A stretch of 64,000 bases of DNA from Qipengyuania marincola (GCF_029688625.1 NZ_JARULC010000001.1:62001-126000); one strand, 5' to 3'; counted from the stretch's first letter, positions 49,034 to 60,611 are shown. Numbers and translations: made by a program. The notes: generated by a model not told the origin, from the letters alone.

Positions 49034-49600
49034 TTAGATCTTGCCGACAAGGTCGAGCGAGGGGGCCAGCGTGTCGCTGCCTTCTTCCCACGCTGCCGGG
49101 CAGACCTGGCCGGGGTTCGCGCGAACATACTGCGCGGCCTTGATCTTGCGGGCGAGTTCATTGGCATTGCGGCCGACGCCTTCGCAGGTCTGTTCCATGA
49201 TCTGGATCACGCCGTCGGGATCGACCACGAACGTCGCACGGTCGGCGAGGCCGACGCCTTCGCGCAGCACATCGAAATTGCGGGCGAGAACGTGGTTCTG
49301 GTCACCCAGGAACGGGAAGTTCAGCTTGCCGATCTTGTCGGAAGTGTCGTGCCACGCCTTGTGGCTGAAATGCGTGTCGGTCGACACGGCATAGACTTCG
49401 ACGTCCATCTTCTGGAGCATGTTGTACTGCTCGCCAAGATCTTCCAGCTCAGTCGGGCAGACAAAGGTGAAGTCGGCCGGATAGAAGAAGAATACGGCCC
49501 ACTTGCCCTTCACGTCCTCGTCGCTGACTTCGAAAAAGTCCTTGCCGGCCTGAAATGCGGTGGCGTTGAACGGTTTGATCTGGCTTCCGATGATACCCAT
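49034..49600 (-). CDS. ahpC: Alkyl hydroperoxide reductase subunit C (peroxiredoxin)
   Basis: 188 aa from ATG 49600 ([11 protein letters not shown]), length as in E. coli AhpC. Peroxidatic Cys in [13 protein letters not shown], resolving Cys in [27 protein letters not shown] and DPDGVIQ are typical. It reduces H2O2 and organic peroxides. SD GGAGAC lies upstream. A longer frame to 49690 has no family residues. Confidence 0.96.
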   Translation of the reverse strand: MGIIGSQIKPFNATAFQAGKDFFEVSDEDVKGKWAVFFFYPADFTFVCPTELEDLGEQYNMLQKMDVEVYAVSTDTHFSHKAWHDTSDKIGKLNFPFLGDQNHVLARNFDVLREGVGLADRATFVVDPDGVIQIMEQTCEGVGRNANELARKIKAAQYVRANPGQVCPAAWEEGSDTLAPSLDLVGKI

Positions 49601-49726
49601 GGGTTGTCTCCGTTGTTCGGGTTGAAACTCGTGGGTGCCAGATAGGGTGTGTTGCGATGCACAAAAGCGATATGATGCGATTGCGAGCATCGGAATAATC
49701 GATCAAAACAATGGAACTTTTACAAA

Positions 49727-49764
49727 GTGCAACCGAGGCTGCGTTTCGTTGCACAGAGTGCAAC
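49727..49764. promoter_or_regulatory. GTGCAAC/GTTGCAC half-site cluster upstream of ahpC
   Basis: GTGCAAC at 49727-49733, then a perfect inverted repeat GTTGCAC-AGA-GTGCAAC at 49748-49764. A related GTTGCGATGCAC occurs at 49651-49662. These lie 51-164 bp upstream of ahpC and within 210 bp of the divergent HhH gene. Probably an operator; the regulator is not identified. Confidence 0.45.
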
Positions 49765-49857
49765 TGATGGGTCTTCCCCAAACTTTCCGCGAGAAACCCT
49801 TAGCCCTGCCCGGAATGTCCTGATAATGCGAATTCATCGCAATAAGAAGGATTCGAT

Positions 49858-50367
49858 ATGCGTAAACTTGCGTTCGCCGCCGCCCTTACAGGCAGCATCT
49901 TTGCCCTTTCCGCCTGCTCGGGCGAAACCGAAGAGGTGGTGACCACCGACGACACCGCGACCGGTGCCGAAGCCGAGACGGTCGAGGCGACCGAAACCGC
50001 AGGCGTCATCGATGCAGGTACGGCAACTGCCGAACAGCTGGCCGGGATCGACGGCATCTCGCAGGAGCTTGCGGCAGCGATCGTCGCGGGCCAGCCCTAT
50101 GCCGATGTCACGGCCTTCAATGCCGTGCTCATGGAAACCCTGTCGGAAGACGAGGCCGCCGCCGTGCGCGAGCGGGTGTTCGTCCCGGTCAATCTGAACG
50201 AGGCGACCGAGGAGCAGATTCGTCTTATCCCGGGCATGACCGACAAGATGGTCCACGAATTCGAGGAATACCGTCCCTACGAGGATATGGCGGAATTCGA
50301 CCGCGAGATCGGCAAGTATGTCGACGAGACGGAAGTCGCCCGGTTCCGCAACTACGTCACTCTCTGA
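49858..50367 (+). CDS. Helix-hairpin-helix lipoprotein (ComEA-like HhH_3)
   Basis: 169 aa. Signal with lipobox ALSAC (about 16-20), a Thr/Glu/Ala-rich acidic linker, then two HhH units. The first is ATAEQLAGIDGISQELAAAIV and the second NLNEATEEQIRLIPGMTDKM followed by EFDREIGKYV. HhH_3 domains bind DNA in ComEA, but a lipid-anchored acidic version may serve protein contacts. Its end overlaps the convergent MsrQ-like gene by 16 bp. Confidence 0.8.
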   Translation: MRKLAFAAALTGSIFALSACSGETEEVVTTDDTATGAEAETVEATETAGVIDAGTATAEQLAGIDGISQELAAAIVAGQPYADVTAFNAVLMETLSEDEAAAVRERVFVPVNLNEATEEQIRLIPGMTDKMVHEFEEYRPYEDMAEFDREIGKYVDETEVARFRNYVTL

Positions 50368-50963
50368 CGCATTTGCAGCACGATCCTGACGCCTTCGATC
50401 ACCACGAGGATGCCCACATGTATCCATGCCGTGGTCGGATCGAAGGCGGACAGGACCCAGTGCAGGAAGACCAGCACCGCCGCTGGATACACCAGGCGGT
50501 GCAGCCTCTTCCATGACCGCTTGAGTGCCCTCGTCGCGATATCGTTCGATGTCGCTGCGAGCGGCACAAACAGCGCGAAGGCCAGCCAGCCGGTGAGCAG
50601 ATAAGTTTCGCCCGCTTCCGCCAGCACAGCGGAAAGAGATGCCTTTTTCCAAAAATAGATACCGGTGTGGAAAGCGGCATAGCCGAAACTCGCCACGCCC
50701 AGGTCTCGCCTCCGCCGCATCAGCCAGACAGCCCACTTTCGCTTGCGAAACGCGAGCCGGATCGGCGTGACTGCCAATGTCACCAGCAACAGCCACGCAG
50801 CCCAGTCGCCGCTATCGGCGATCGCGTGGCCATAGCCATAGGTGTCGGGCGTGGCGATCCAGCGCCAGCTCATCCAGACGCCGGGTAGCGCGAGGATAAA
50901 CCACAGGGCTGGACGCGATTTCAGGAGCGAGGTCATTGTGCGCAGCCGCAACATGGCCGCCAC
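50352..50963 (-). CDS. MsrQ-like haem membrane protein (ferric reductase-like domain)
   Basis: 203 aa (ATG 50936 is an alternative start). Six hydrophobic segments with RRRRDLGVASFGYAAFHTGIYF and KRLHRLVYPAAVLVFLHWVL, the His-bearing helices of MsrQ/YedZ. MsrQ passes quinone electrons to the periplasmic MsrP, which repairs Met-sulfoxide; msrP is not in the window. Its location next to the peroxide-defence genes suits an oxidative-repair role. Confidence 0.82.
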   Translation of the reverse strand: MAAMLRLRTMTSLLKSRPALWFILALPGVWMSWRWIATPDTYGYGHAIADSGDWAAWLLLVTLAVTPIRLAFRKRKWAVWLMRRRRDLGVASFGYAAFHTGIYFWKKASLSAVLAEAGETYLLTGWLAFALFVPLAATSNDIATRALKRSWKRLHRLVYPAAVLVFLHWVLSAFDPTTAWIHVGILVVIEGVRIVLQMRQRVT

Positions 50964-51011
50964 CGATTTGGCAAGTCCTATCTAGTCTGCGGCCTTATCC
51001 GAAACCGCTAG

Positions 51012-51608
51012 CTAGTCCATCAGCAAGGCAAGGCTGACCCGGCCGGTCCCCGAGCGGATAAGACCAATCGCATAAGCCGCCGCCGTCGAGAGGTCGATCA
51101 CGCAATTGCCGTGGTACGGGCCGCGATCATTGATTTTCACGATGACGCTTCGCCCGTTCTTCGGGTTCGTGACCCGGACCTCGCTGCCGAGCGGCAGGGT
51201 CCGGTGCGCGGCGGTCAGGCGCGAGGGATCGAAGATCTCGCCGCTCGCAGTGCGATTGCCGGCCAGTTCCTTGCCATAATAGCTCGCATCTCCGCTGCCG
51301 ACGGGGCTTTCCGAGGCGGAAGGCGTCGGGTCGGGGCGTGTTGTGACCGATGGCACTGTCGCCAGCGGATCGAGAGCGGCGACCGGTTGCGCATCGACGC
51401 TGGCGACGCCCTTGCCGAGCTTGACCAGATCGGGTGTTCGGTCCTGCTGCCATAACGCTCCGCCCAGCATCAGCGCCGCAGCGCCGAGGATGGCGACCCC
51501 GGCGATCAGGACCTGCCGCTGGGATTTGAGCGTCGCGAACGCACGCAGCCTTTCGCGGCGCGTCGGTAGCGAATGGTCGGCGGTGTCTTCGTGCTGGCGT
51601 TCCCTCAT
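51012..51608 (-). CDS. rlpA: RlpA-type septal ring lytic transglycosylase-like protein
   Basis: 198 aa. A cytoplasmic basic stretch and one membrane anchor (VLIAGVAILGAAALMLGGALW) replace the usual lipobox. A Pro/Ser linker leads to the double-psi beta-barrel with ASYYGKELAGNRTASGEIFDPSRLTAAHRTLPLG, VRVTNPKNGRSV and KINDRGPYHGNCVIDLS. No SPOR domain. RlpA cleaves naked glycan strands at the septum. Confidence 0.88.
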   Translation of the reverse strand: MRERQHEDTADHSLPTRRERLRAFATLKSQRQVLIAGVAILGAAALMLGGALWQQDRTPDLVKLGKGVASVDAQPVAALDPLATVPSVTTRPDPTPSASESPVGSGDASYYGKELAGNRTASGEIFDPSRLTAAHRTLPLGSEVRVTNPKNGRSVIVKINDRGPYHGNCVIDLSTAAAYAIGLIRSGTGRVSLALLMD

Positions 51609-51667
51609 GCCCTACCAAGGGATGAGAGGGGCCCGATGTTCCGAAATTCGCGGAAAACCGCGGGTTT

Positions 51668-52735
51668 TCACCCGCATTGCGCCCGGTGGAGAAGCTTGTG
51701 ATCCGCCAGCACCAGCGCCATCATCGCCTCCACGACCGGCGTTCCGCGAATGCCCACGCAGGGATCGTGCCGGCCCTTGGTGCGGACTTCTGTGGCATTG
51801 CCTTCGCGATCCACACTTTCGACCGGCGTCAGGATCGAACTCGTCGGCTTGAAGGCCACGCGGCACACCACCGGCTGCCCGGTGGAAATTCCACCCGCGA
51901 TGCCGCCGGCATGGTTGGCCTCGAACTGCGGAGTGCCGTCACCGGGCCGCATGGGGTCGGCATTCTCCTCGCCCGTCAGGCGGGCGGCACCGAAGCCGTC
52001 GCCGATCTCGACGCCCTTGACCGCATTGATGCTCATCATCCCCGCCGCAAGGTCGCTATCGAGTTTCGCATAGACCGGCGCGCCCCATCCGGTCGGCACG
52101 CCGCTCGCCATGCATTCGACCACCGCGCCGAGCGACGAGCCCGCGCGCCGTGCTTCGTCGACCAGGATTTCCCAGCGTTTGGCCGCCTCGCGATCGGGAC
52201 ACCAGAAGGGGTTCTCGCCAATCGCCTCGGGATCGAAATTCTCCGGGTCGATGGCATCGCCGCCGATCTCGGCGACATAGGCCGTAATCCGCACTTCGGG
52301 GATCGCGAGCCGCGCCACCGCGCCCGCCGCGACGCGCATCGCGGTCTCCCTCGCGCTCGACCTCCCGCCGCCGCGATAGTCGCGAAAGCCGTATTTCGCG
52401 TCATAGGCATAATCGGCATGGCCGGGGCGATAAGTGTTGGCGATCTCGGAATAATCCTTGGATCGCTGGTCGGTATTCTCGATCAGCAGGCTGATCGGCG
52501 TGCCCGTTGTCTTGCCCTCGAACACGCCCGACAGGATCCGCACGAGATCAGCTTCCTTGCGTTGGGTGGTGAACTTGTTCTGCCCGGGCTTGCGCGCATC
52601 GAGGAAGGGCTGGATGTCGCCTTCCGAAAGTTCGATCCCCGGCGGGCACCCGTCGACCACCGCGCCGATCGCGGGGCCGTGGCTCTCGCCCCATGTGGTG
52701 AAGCGGAAGGTCCGTCCGAATGTGTTCCAGCTCAT
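51668..52735 (-). CDS. aroC: Chorismate synthase
   Basis: 355 aa from ATG 52735 ([10 protein letters not shown]). FMN-dependent 1,4-elimination of EPSP to chorismate. Signatures [55 protein letters not shown] and [17 protein letters not shown]. Divergent from ruvA, with a tandem repeat between them. Confidence 0.96.
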   Translation of the reverse strand: MSWNTFGRTFRFTTWGESHGPAIGAVVDGCPPGIELSEGDIQPFLDARKPGQNKFTTQRKEADLVRILSGVFEGKTTGTPISLLIENTDQRSKDYSEIANTYRPGHADYAYDAKYGFRDYRGGGRSSARETAMRVAAGAVARLAIPEVRITAYVAEIGGDAIDPENFDPEAIGENPFWCPDREAAKRWEILVDEARRAGSSLGAVVECMASGVPTGWGAPVYAKLDSDLAAGMMSINAVKGVEIGDGFGAARLTGEENADPMRPGDGTPQFEANHAGGIAGGISTGQPVVCRVAFKPTSSILTPVESVDREGNATEVRTKGRHDPCVGIRGTPVVEAMMALVLADHKLLHRAQCG

Positions 52736-52813
52736 GAAAGCCTCATGCCCGCAATTGTGGGCGCAAGTCCATTGCCGCTGGACCAATCTTGTCTTGTGGC
52801 CCAAGAACAAAAG

Positions 52814-52889
52814 GCGCTCATACAGCGTAACGGTAGCGCAGAAAGAAGATCGCGCTCATGCAGCGTAGCGGTAGCGCAGAAAGAGACGG
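52814..52889 (+). repeat. Tandem 38-bp duplication immediately before ruvA
   Basis: Two copies (52814-52851 and 52852-52889). The first 33 positions differ at only two sites (A/G changes) and the last five diverge. Each carries a GCGCAGAAAGA purine stretch; the second one serves as the ruvA leader directly before ATG 52890. Confidence 0.85.
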
Positions 52890-53495
52890 ATGATTGCGAA
52901 GCTGAAGGGCCTGCTCGACGAGACCGGTGCGGACTGGGCGGTGATCGACGTCGCGGGCGTTGGCTATCTGGTCCATTGTTCCACCAAGACCCTCGCCGCG
53001 CTGGGCGAGGTTGGAGAGGGCTGTACGGTCTACACCGACTTGCAGATGTCCGAGAACGACATGCGCCTGCTGGGCTTTGCCGAGGCCGCCGAGCGCGACT
53101 GGTTCCGGCTGCTGACGCAGGTGCAGGGCGTGGGCAGCAAGGTCGCGCTGGCGATCCTCTCCGCGCTGTCGACCGGAGAGGTGCAGCAGGCCTGCGCCAA
53201 GGGCGATGCGGCCATGGTCGCCCGGGCGAACGGAGTCGGGCCGAAACTGGCGGGGCGGATCGTCAACGAGCTTAAGGACAAGGCCGGCGCTCTGCCGGGT
53301 GGTGGCATGGCAGGCACGGACGCCGCGCTGGCTCCAGCGGGCGCGGCAAGCGCCGATGCGGTGAGCGCGCTCGAAAACCTCGGCTTCAAGCCCGCCGTCG
53401 CCGCGCGCGCAGTGGCGGCTGCACAGGGCGAACTGGGCGAAGGTGCAAGCGAGGGCGACCTTATTCGCGTCGCATTGAAAAGGGCAGCGGGATGA
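52890..53495 (+). CDS. ruvA: Holliday junction DNA helicase subunit RuvA
   Basis: 201 aa. N-terminal OB fold (MIAKLKGLLDETGADWAVIDVAGVGY), tandem HhH motifs (LTQVQGVGSKVALAIL and ARANGVGPKLAGRIVNELKDK), and a C-terminal UBA-like domain (VSALENLGFKPAVAARAV). RuvA tetramers hold the four-way junction for RuvB. It overlaps the DsrE-like gene by 4 bp; ruvB follows after it. Confidence 0.95.
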   Translation: MIAKLKGLLDETGADWAVIDVAGVGYLVHCSTKTLAALGEVGEGCTVYTDLQMSENDMRLLGFAEAAERDWFRLLTQVQGVGSKVALAILSALSTGEVQQACAKGDAAMVARANGVGPKLAGRIVNELKDKAGALPGGGMAGTDAALAPAGAASADAVSALENLGFKPAVAARAVAAAQGELGEGASEGDLIRVALKRAAG

Positions 53496-54022
53496 AGGTG
53501 ACACTTACGCGATACGCGATTACGGCGGCAGTAGCTGCATTTCTGGCGAGCGTGGCGTCCGCGCAGGACATGAGCGACTTCAAGACGGGACCTGTATTCA
53601 CTGATTTCGGCCCGCACGCGCCGGTGCAGGGGATCGGAGCGGTTCCAGCAGATACCGAGTTTGCAGTCGCTTTCGACGTCGCCACGCCCGCTGAAGAGGG
53701 CAGGCGCAACCGCGGCTTCGAAAGCGCGGCGCGGTTCGTCAACATGCATGTCGCTGCCGGCGTGCCGGAGGACAATATCCGCCTCGCGGTGGTGGTGCAC
53801 GGCAAGGCGGTGAACGACTTGCTGGCGAGCCCCGACAATGCCTCCGCCGACATGGTGCGGGCGATGCTCGAGAGCGGCGTGCGCTTTATCGTCTGCGGCC
53901 AGAGCGCCGCGGCGTATGGCATCAACCACGAGGATTTGTTGCCCGGCGTTGAGATGGCCTTATCCGCCATGACCGCCCACGCCTTGCTGCAGCAACGCGG
54001 CTACACGGTGAACCCGTTTTGA
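53492..54022 (+). CDS. Exported DsrE/DsrF-like protein
   Basis: 176 aa. Signal peptide ([16 protein letters not shown]), then a DsrE-like fold: [40 protein letters not shown] and the Cys in [15 protein letters not shown]. The conserved Cys may bind or transfer sulfur. Being periplasmic, it cannot act with RuvAB, yet it is translationally coupled to ruvA (ATGA) and stops 1 nt before ruvB. Confidence 0.85.
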   Translation: MKVTLTRYAITAAVAAFLASVASAQDMSDFKTGPVFTDFGPHAPVQGIGAVPADTEFAVAFDVATPAEEGRRNRGFESAARFVNMHVAAGVPEDNIRLAVVVHGKAVNDLLASPDNASADMVRAMLESGVRFIVCGQSAAAYGINHEDLLPGVEMALSAMTAHALLQQRGYTVNPF

Positions 54023-54023
54023 T

Positions 54024-55055
54024 ATGACCGAACCCGTCCCTCTTCATTCTCCAGACCGGCAGCCGGAAGACCCTGACGCCACGCTGCGGCCGAAATCGCT
54101 TGCCGAGTTCGTCGGGCAGAAGGCGGCGCGCGAGAATTTGTGGGTGTTTATCGAGGCGGCGAAGAACCGCGGCGAGGCGATGGACCACGTGCTCTTCTTC
54201 GGGCCTCCCGGCCTCGGCAAGACCACGCTGGCGCAGATCGTCTCGAAGGAACTGGGCGTCGGTTTCCGCGCCACCAGCGGGCCGGTGATCGCCAAGGCGG
54301 GCGATCTTGCCGCACTGCTCACCAATCTCGAGCCCAATGACGTGCTGTTCATCGACGAAATCCACAGGCTTAATCCGGTGGTCGAGGAAGTGCTGTATCC
54401 GGCGATGGAGGACCGCGCGCTCGATATCATCATCGGCGAAGGGCCAAGTGCGCGCAGCGTGCGGATCGACCTGCCGCCCTTCACGCTGGTCGGCGCGACC
54501 ACGCGGCAGGGGCTGCTGACCACGCCCCTGCGCGACCGGTTCGGGATTCCGGTGCGGCTCAATTTCTACACCGAGGACGAGCTGCTCAAGGTCGTCACGC
54601 GCGGTGCAGGTCTGCTCGGGATGGGGATCGACGAGGGCGGAGCGCGTGAGATCGCCCGCCGTTCGCGCGGCACGCCGCGTGTCGCCGGACGCCTGATGCG
54701 CCGCGTGCGCGATTTCGCGAGTGTGCTGGGAGAGGCGCTTGTTACCTCCAGAGTCGCAGACGAGGCGCTGACCCGGCTCGAGGTCGACTCGCTTGGTCTC
54801 GACGCGATGGACAGGCGCTATCTCACCATGATCGCGACCACCTACAAGGGCGGACCGGTGGGCGTCGAAACCCTTGCCGCAGGCCTGTCCGAACCGCGCG
54901 ACACGGTAGAGGAGGTGATCGAACCCTATCTTATCCAGCTCGGTCTGATTGCCCGCACCGCTAGGGGTCGCATGCTCAACGATGGCGGCTGGTCCCACCT
55001 CGGTCTGGCGCCCCCCTCGCGACCGCAATCCGACATGTTCGACGACCAGGCGTAA
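54024..55055 (+). CDS. ruvB: Holliday junction DNA helicase subunit RuvB
   Basis: 343 aa AAA+ ATPase. [12 protein letters not shown], Walker [13 protein letters not shown], Walker [16 protein letters not shown], sensor ATTRQG, arginine finger region [15 protein letters not shown], and winged-helix [14 protein letters not shown]. It drives branch migration with RuvA. Confidence 0.96.
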   Translation: MTEPVPLHSPDRQPEDPDATLRPKSLAEFVGQKAARENLWVFIEAAKNRGEAMDHVLFFGPPGLGKTTLAQIVSKELGVGFRATSGPVIAKAGDLAALLTNLEPNDVLFIDEIHRLNPVVEEVLYPAMEDRALDIIIGEGPSARSVRIDLPPFTLVGATTRQGLLTTPLRDRFGIPVRLNFYTEDELLKVVTRGAGLLGMGIDEGGAREIARRSRGTPRVAGRLMRRVRDFASVLGEALVTSRVADEALTRLEVDSLGLDAMDRRYLTMIATTYKGGPVGVETLAAGLSEPRDTVEEVIEPYLIQLGLIARTARGRMLNDGGWSHLGLAPPSRPQSDMFDDQA

Positions 55056-55267
55056 AAGCGGCTTAACCATAGCCATGCATGATGGTCCCGTTTCGGGACG
55101 CGGCCCAACCAAGGCTCGCAATTCCGGGAAAAATTTACATTCTCCGGCAATGTGCGATTATAGGCCGCGCCGATATGCCCCGATGGGTATGGATTCGGCC
55201 CGGCCACGGGGATGGATCACAGCGGGGGGCGAGCTTCCGCGATCCGGCCACAGAGGGATGTGAAGCG

Positions 55268-56404
55268 ATGTCGGTCAAGTCTGCTCTAGCCAAATTGTCG
55301 GCCACTGCCGCGGGCGGTGCGCTGGTGGCTGGCGGCGCGGTCCACGTGGCCGAGCGGCCGGTGACCGACAGCCCAAGCTACAAATCCGTCAAGCAGGTCA
55401 AGCAGGTAAAGCAGGCGAAGCCTGTCCCGCGCACCCTGCCGCGCCGCGCAGCGCGATCGATCCCGGCGCGCCCGATCGAATGCGTGCCCTATGATTCGCC
55501 GCTTGCGGCAGAGAATCCGGACAATATCTGCCCGCCCGTCTATCGCGAGGCGATGGTCCCTGTTCCCGTACCGCCGCTTCCCGAAGCGGCACCGGCCCCG
55601 GTGGTCGCGGGTGGGGGCGCCCGCTCGATCCCGACGGGTGGGTATGGCCCGGGCTCTGGCGGCGGCTTCGGGAGCGGTTTCGGCGGCGGGTTCTTCGGCG
55701 GCTTCTTCAGCGGAAGCAGCGGCGGTGGCAGCGTGATCGTGAATTCGACGACCACGACCGGCGGCGACGTTCCCGACATCGACATCGACGTGTCGACCTC
55801 CACTTCGAGCGGCGGCACCTCGACCTCCAGCTCGAGTTCGACCGGAGAGGTTTCGACGACCACCGGCGGCTCCTCGACCTCCACGTCGACCTCGACCGGC
55901 GGGATCACTTCGACCACCAGCACGGGCGAGGTCTCGACCTCCACCGGCGCGGTGTCCACCTCGACCGGCACAGTGTCATCGTCGACCGGCGAGGTCAGCA
56001 GTACGACGACCAGCAGTTCTTCGGGCGATGTCTCATCCTCCTCGGGGACGGTCACCAGCACGACCTCGACCTCTGGCGACGTATCGAGCAGCACTTCGAC
56101 TTCGGGCAACGTATCGACGAGCACGTCGAGCTCTGGCAATGTCACTTCAAGCACGAGTACATCGAGCTCTACGAGTTCATCCAGCTCGAGTTCTTCAAGC
56201 TCCTCGACCACAACGAGCGGCGGACCACCTCCGCCGCCGCCACCACCACCACCACCACCACCTCCTCCTCCGCCTCCGCCGCCTCCCAGTTCCAGCGGGA
56301 CGGAAGTACCGGCGCCGCCGATGATGGCGCTGTTCGGAATGGCGGCTGCGGCGATCCTGGGACGGCGCAAGCTGCGCGTGAAGAAGGGTGCCGGCCGGGT
56401 CTGA
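55268..56404 (+). CDS. Ser/Thr-repeat, poly-proline surface protein with PEP-CTERM-like tail
   Basis: 378 aa from ATG 55268; longer frames upstream are non-coding. The N-terminal 30 residues form a weak signal/anchor (LSATAAGGALVAGGAVHV). A basic Lys-Gln repeat (KQVKQVKQ), a Pro-rich region with two Cys and a Gly/Phe-rich stretch (GGGFGSGFGGGFFGGFF) follow. Residues 175-316 are almost only Ser/Thr/Gly in STSTG-(E/A/D/N)V units, then 21 consecutive prolines (320-340). The end EVPAPPMMALFGMAAAAILGRRKLR is a Pro-containing motif, hydrophobic helix and basic tail, as in PEP-CTERM/exosortase substrates. Likely exported and O-glycosylated; function unknown. Confidence 0.75.
   Translation: MSVKSALAKLSATAAGGALVAGGAVHVAERPVTDSPSYKSVKQVKQVKQAKPVPRTLPRRAARSIPARPIECVPYDSPLAAENPDNICPPVYREAMVPVPVPPLPEAAPAPVVAGGGARSIPTGGYGPGSGGGFGSGFGGGFFGGFFSGSSGGGSVIVNSTTTTGGDVPDIDIDVSTSTSSGGTSTSSSSSTGEVSTTTGGSSTSTSTSTGGITSTTSTGEVSTSTGAVSTSTGTVSSSTGEVSSTTTSSSSGDVSSSSGTVTSTTSTSGDVSSSTSTSGNVSTSTSSSGNVTSSTSTSSSTSSSSSSSSSSSTTTSGGPPPPPPPPPPPPPPPPPPPPPSSSGTEVPAPPMMALFGMAAAAILGRRKLRVKKGAGRV
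55790..56215 (+). repeat. Imperfect Ser/Thr/Gly codon repeat
   Basis: Repeated units of the type tcgacctcgaccggcgaggtc encode STSTGEV-like blocks with substitutions. Local drift in repeat number is likely. Confidence 0.8.
56225..56287 (+). repeat. Poly-proline (CCN)21 microsatellite
   Basis: 21 Pro codons in a row, with seven consecutive CCA in the centre. A trinucleotide tract prone to slippage; every change keeps the reading frame. Confidence 0.9.
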
Positions 56405-56417
56405 TACCGTAGCGCCG

Positions 56418-57134
56418 TCAGCGGTAGTTACGGCTCCACTCGCCTTGGCGATACCATTGCGTAATCACGTATTTGCGGCCTTCCCGGACGGGTAGCGCGG
56501 CATGGCGCGTGTTGCGATTTGGATGACCGCCGCGGTTCATGTTGTTCCACGCGATCAGCAGGCCCGGTTCCGGCGTGACCGTCAGATCGAGTTCCGGAAA
56601 TTCGGTTTCTCCGCCCGCGTCGACCTCGTTCAGGTAGACCATCGCGCTCCAGCTGCGCTGGCCGCCGCGGCGGCGTTCCTGCTGCCAATGCGGCCGTTCC
56701 CTGCGGAAATAGTCGCGGTGATGACGATATTCCTCGCCTTCGAGATAGCGTTGGCCCTGGATCGTCTCGGCATGCAAACGCTCGATGCCGAGAAGTTCAT
56801 CGATCATCTTGCCCAAGGCCTTGGTTTCCCTCGCTTCAGTCGCGAAGAAGTGCGTGGAGCTGGTCCGGCCAGAGGGATATTGCGATTCGGAGAATAGCGT
56901 CGATGGGCGCAGCCGGCTCTCGATGATCGTCACCAGCGCGCTACACTGCGTGCTGGTCAGGAAATGCGGGACAAGGAACAGGTCGGCCTTGTTGCCACCG
57001 CGATCTTCGGCGCGCGGGTCGGCTCGCAACCGGGCGCGAACCGCATCTCCGATCCGCGCGAGCTCTGCCGGATCCGCCATTGGATCGGGCGGAGTGCCGC
57101 GAACCAGCCGGGTCAGCCTGTCGCGCAGCGCCAT
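56418..57134 (-). CDS. Prolyl 4-hydroxylase-type 2OG-Fe(II) dioxygenase
   Basis: 238 aa from ATG 57134. The jelly-roll domain has the HxD pair H139-R-D141 (EEYRHHRDYF), distal His H211 (NRNTRHAALPV) and the 2-oxoglutarate Lys K221 (EGRKYVITQWY). MVYLNEVDAGGETEFPELDL is typical of P4H alpha-like proteins. These enzymes hydroxylate proline in proteins. Its stop lies 13 bp from the convergent poly-proline surface-protein gene. No signal peptide, so hydroxylation would occur in the cytoplasm. Confidence 0.88.
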   Translation of the reverse strand: MALRDRLTRLVRGTPPDPMADPAELARIGDAVRARLRADPRAEDRGGNKADLFLVPHFLTSTQCSALVTIIESRLRPSTLFSESQYPSGRTSSTHFFATEARETKALGKMIDELLGIERLHAETIQGQRYLEGEEYRHHRDYFRRERPHWQQERRRGGQRSWSAMVYLNEVDAGGETEFPELDLTVTPEPGLLIAWNNMNRGGHPNRNTRHAALPVREGRKYVITQWYRQGEWSRNYR

Positions 57135-57138
57135 TGCG

Positions 57139-57557
57139 TCACTCTTCGATGACGGGCAGCCCCGCAGCATCCCAGGCGAGAATTCCGCCTTCGAGATGCA
57201 CCGCATTGCGCCCGCTTGCATCGGCAAGCTTTTCCGCCGCGATGCCAGAGCGCCGGTCCGAGCGGCAGTAGAGCACCCGCTCCGCCCCTTGCGGATCGGG
57301 GAGTGCCGCCGGGTCGAATTCGTCGAGCGGGACGTTGATCGCGCCTGCGATATGGCCTTGCGCGAATTCTTCGGGCGTGCGGACGTCGATCAGCTGGATC
57401 GCCTCGCCTGCCTCCAGCCGGGTCGAGAGCGCACTCGGTTCGATTGTCAGCACCCCGGCCTCGGCGCCTATCACCGCATCGTCGTCGGCTGTGGTCGCCC
57501 CGGCCGAGCAGGCGGCGAGCAAGCCCGCCGCCATACCGGAAAGGAGCGCCCGCGCGA

Positions 57558-57561
<4 letters not shown>
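57139..57561 (-). CDS. Rhodanese-domain lipoprotein
   Basis: 140 aa from ATG 57561, overlapping the aconitase stop (ATGA). Lipobox LLAAC (about 14-18). Single rhodanese domain with [22 protein letters not shown] and the active-site loop [10 protein letters not shown] (Cys present). It could bind sulfane sulfur in the periplasm or handle toxic sulfur. Co-transcribed with aconitase and 4 nt from the prolyl hydroxylase gene. Confidence 0.88.
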
Positions 57562-60233
<2,672 letters not shown>

Positions 60234-60461
60234 GCGCGCGTGTTTCCTTTCTGATGAGAGCCGTCATCCCACCAATGGGCGGAGCGGCAAAATGTGCCGC
60301 GCACCTGCGCGCAAACCGGGGAAAAATCAAGGGTGCCCCGCGGCCCGGCCTCGGTTCGTCGGAACGAACGAGCGTCTTCATCGCTTATTAAGGCAAAATC
60401 ATGGCAGATAGCCGGCATCCCAGACGCGGGAGGCGTCAGGGCCGAATGGGGACCGATTCAC

Positions 60462-60611
60462 ATGGGTACGCAAGACAATACGAAGGCGCGCAACAAGCGT
60501 TCGATCCGCACGGCGATGATTGCCGGTGCCTTGATCGTCGCGGGGTGTTTCACCGCGGCCTTCACCTTCACCAACGACACGGCAACTGCGGCGGAAGAAC
60601 CGGTCCGCTAG
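60462..60611 (+). CDS. Small single-pass membrane protein
   Basis: 49 aa from ATG 60462. Basic N-terminus (TKARNKRSIR), one hydrophobic helix (TAMIAGALIVAGCFTAAFTF) and a short acidic tail. A purine-rich site (GGGGA) precedes the start. Its TAG stop shares CTAG with the convergent EamA stop. Plausible but unproven gene. Confidence 0.45.
   Translation: MGTQDNTKARNKRSIRTAMIAGALIVAGCFTAAFTFTNDTATAAEEPVR

Noticed and set aside
49601-49700. Canonical OxyR site upstream of ahpC
   Set aside because: The GAT/ATAG steps there do not keep the 7-nt spacing of the OxyR consensus; only the GTTGCAC array is reported.
51677-53275. 532-aa plus-strand frame across aroC and ruvA
   Set aside because: Shadow of aroC (minus) and of ruvA in a different frame; no family residues.
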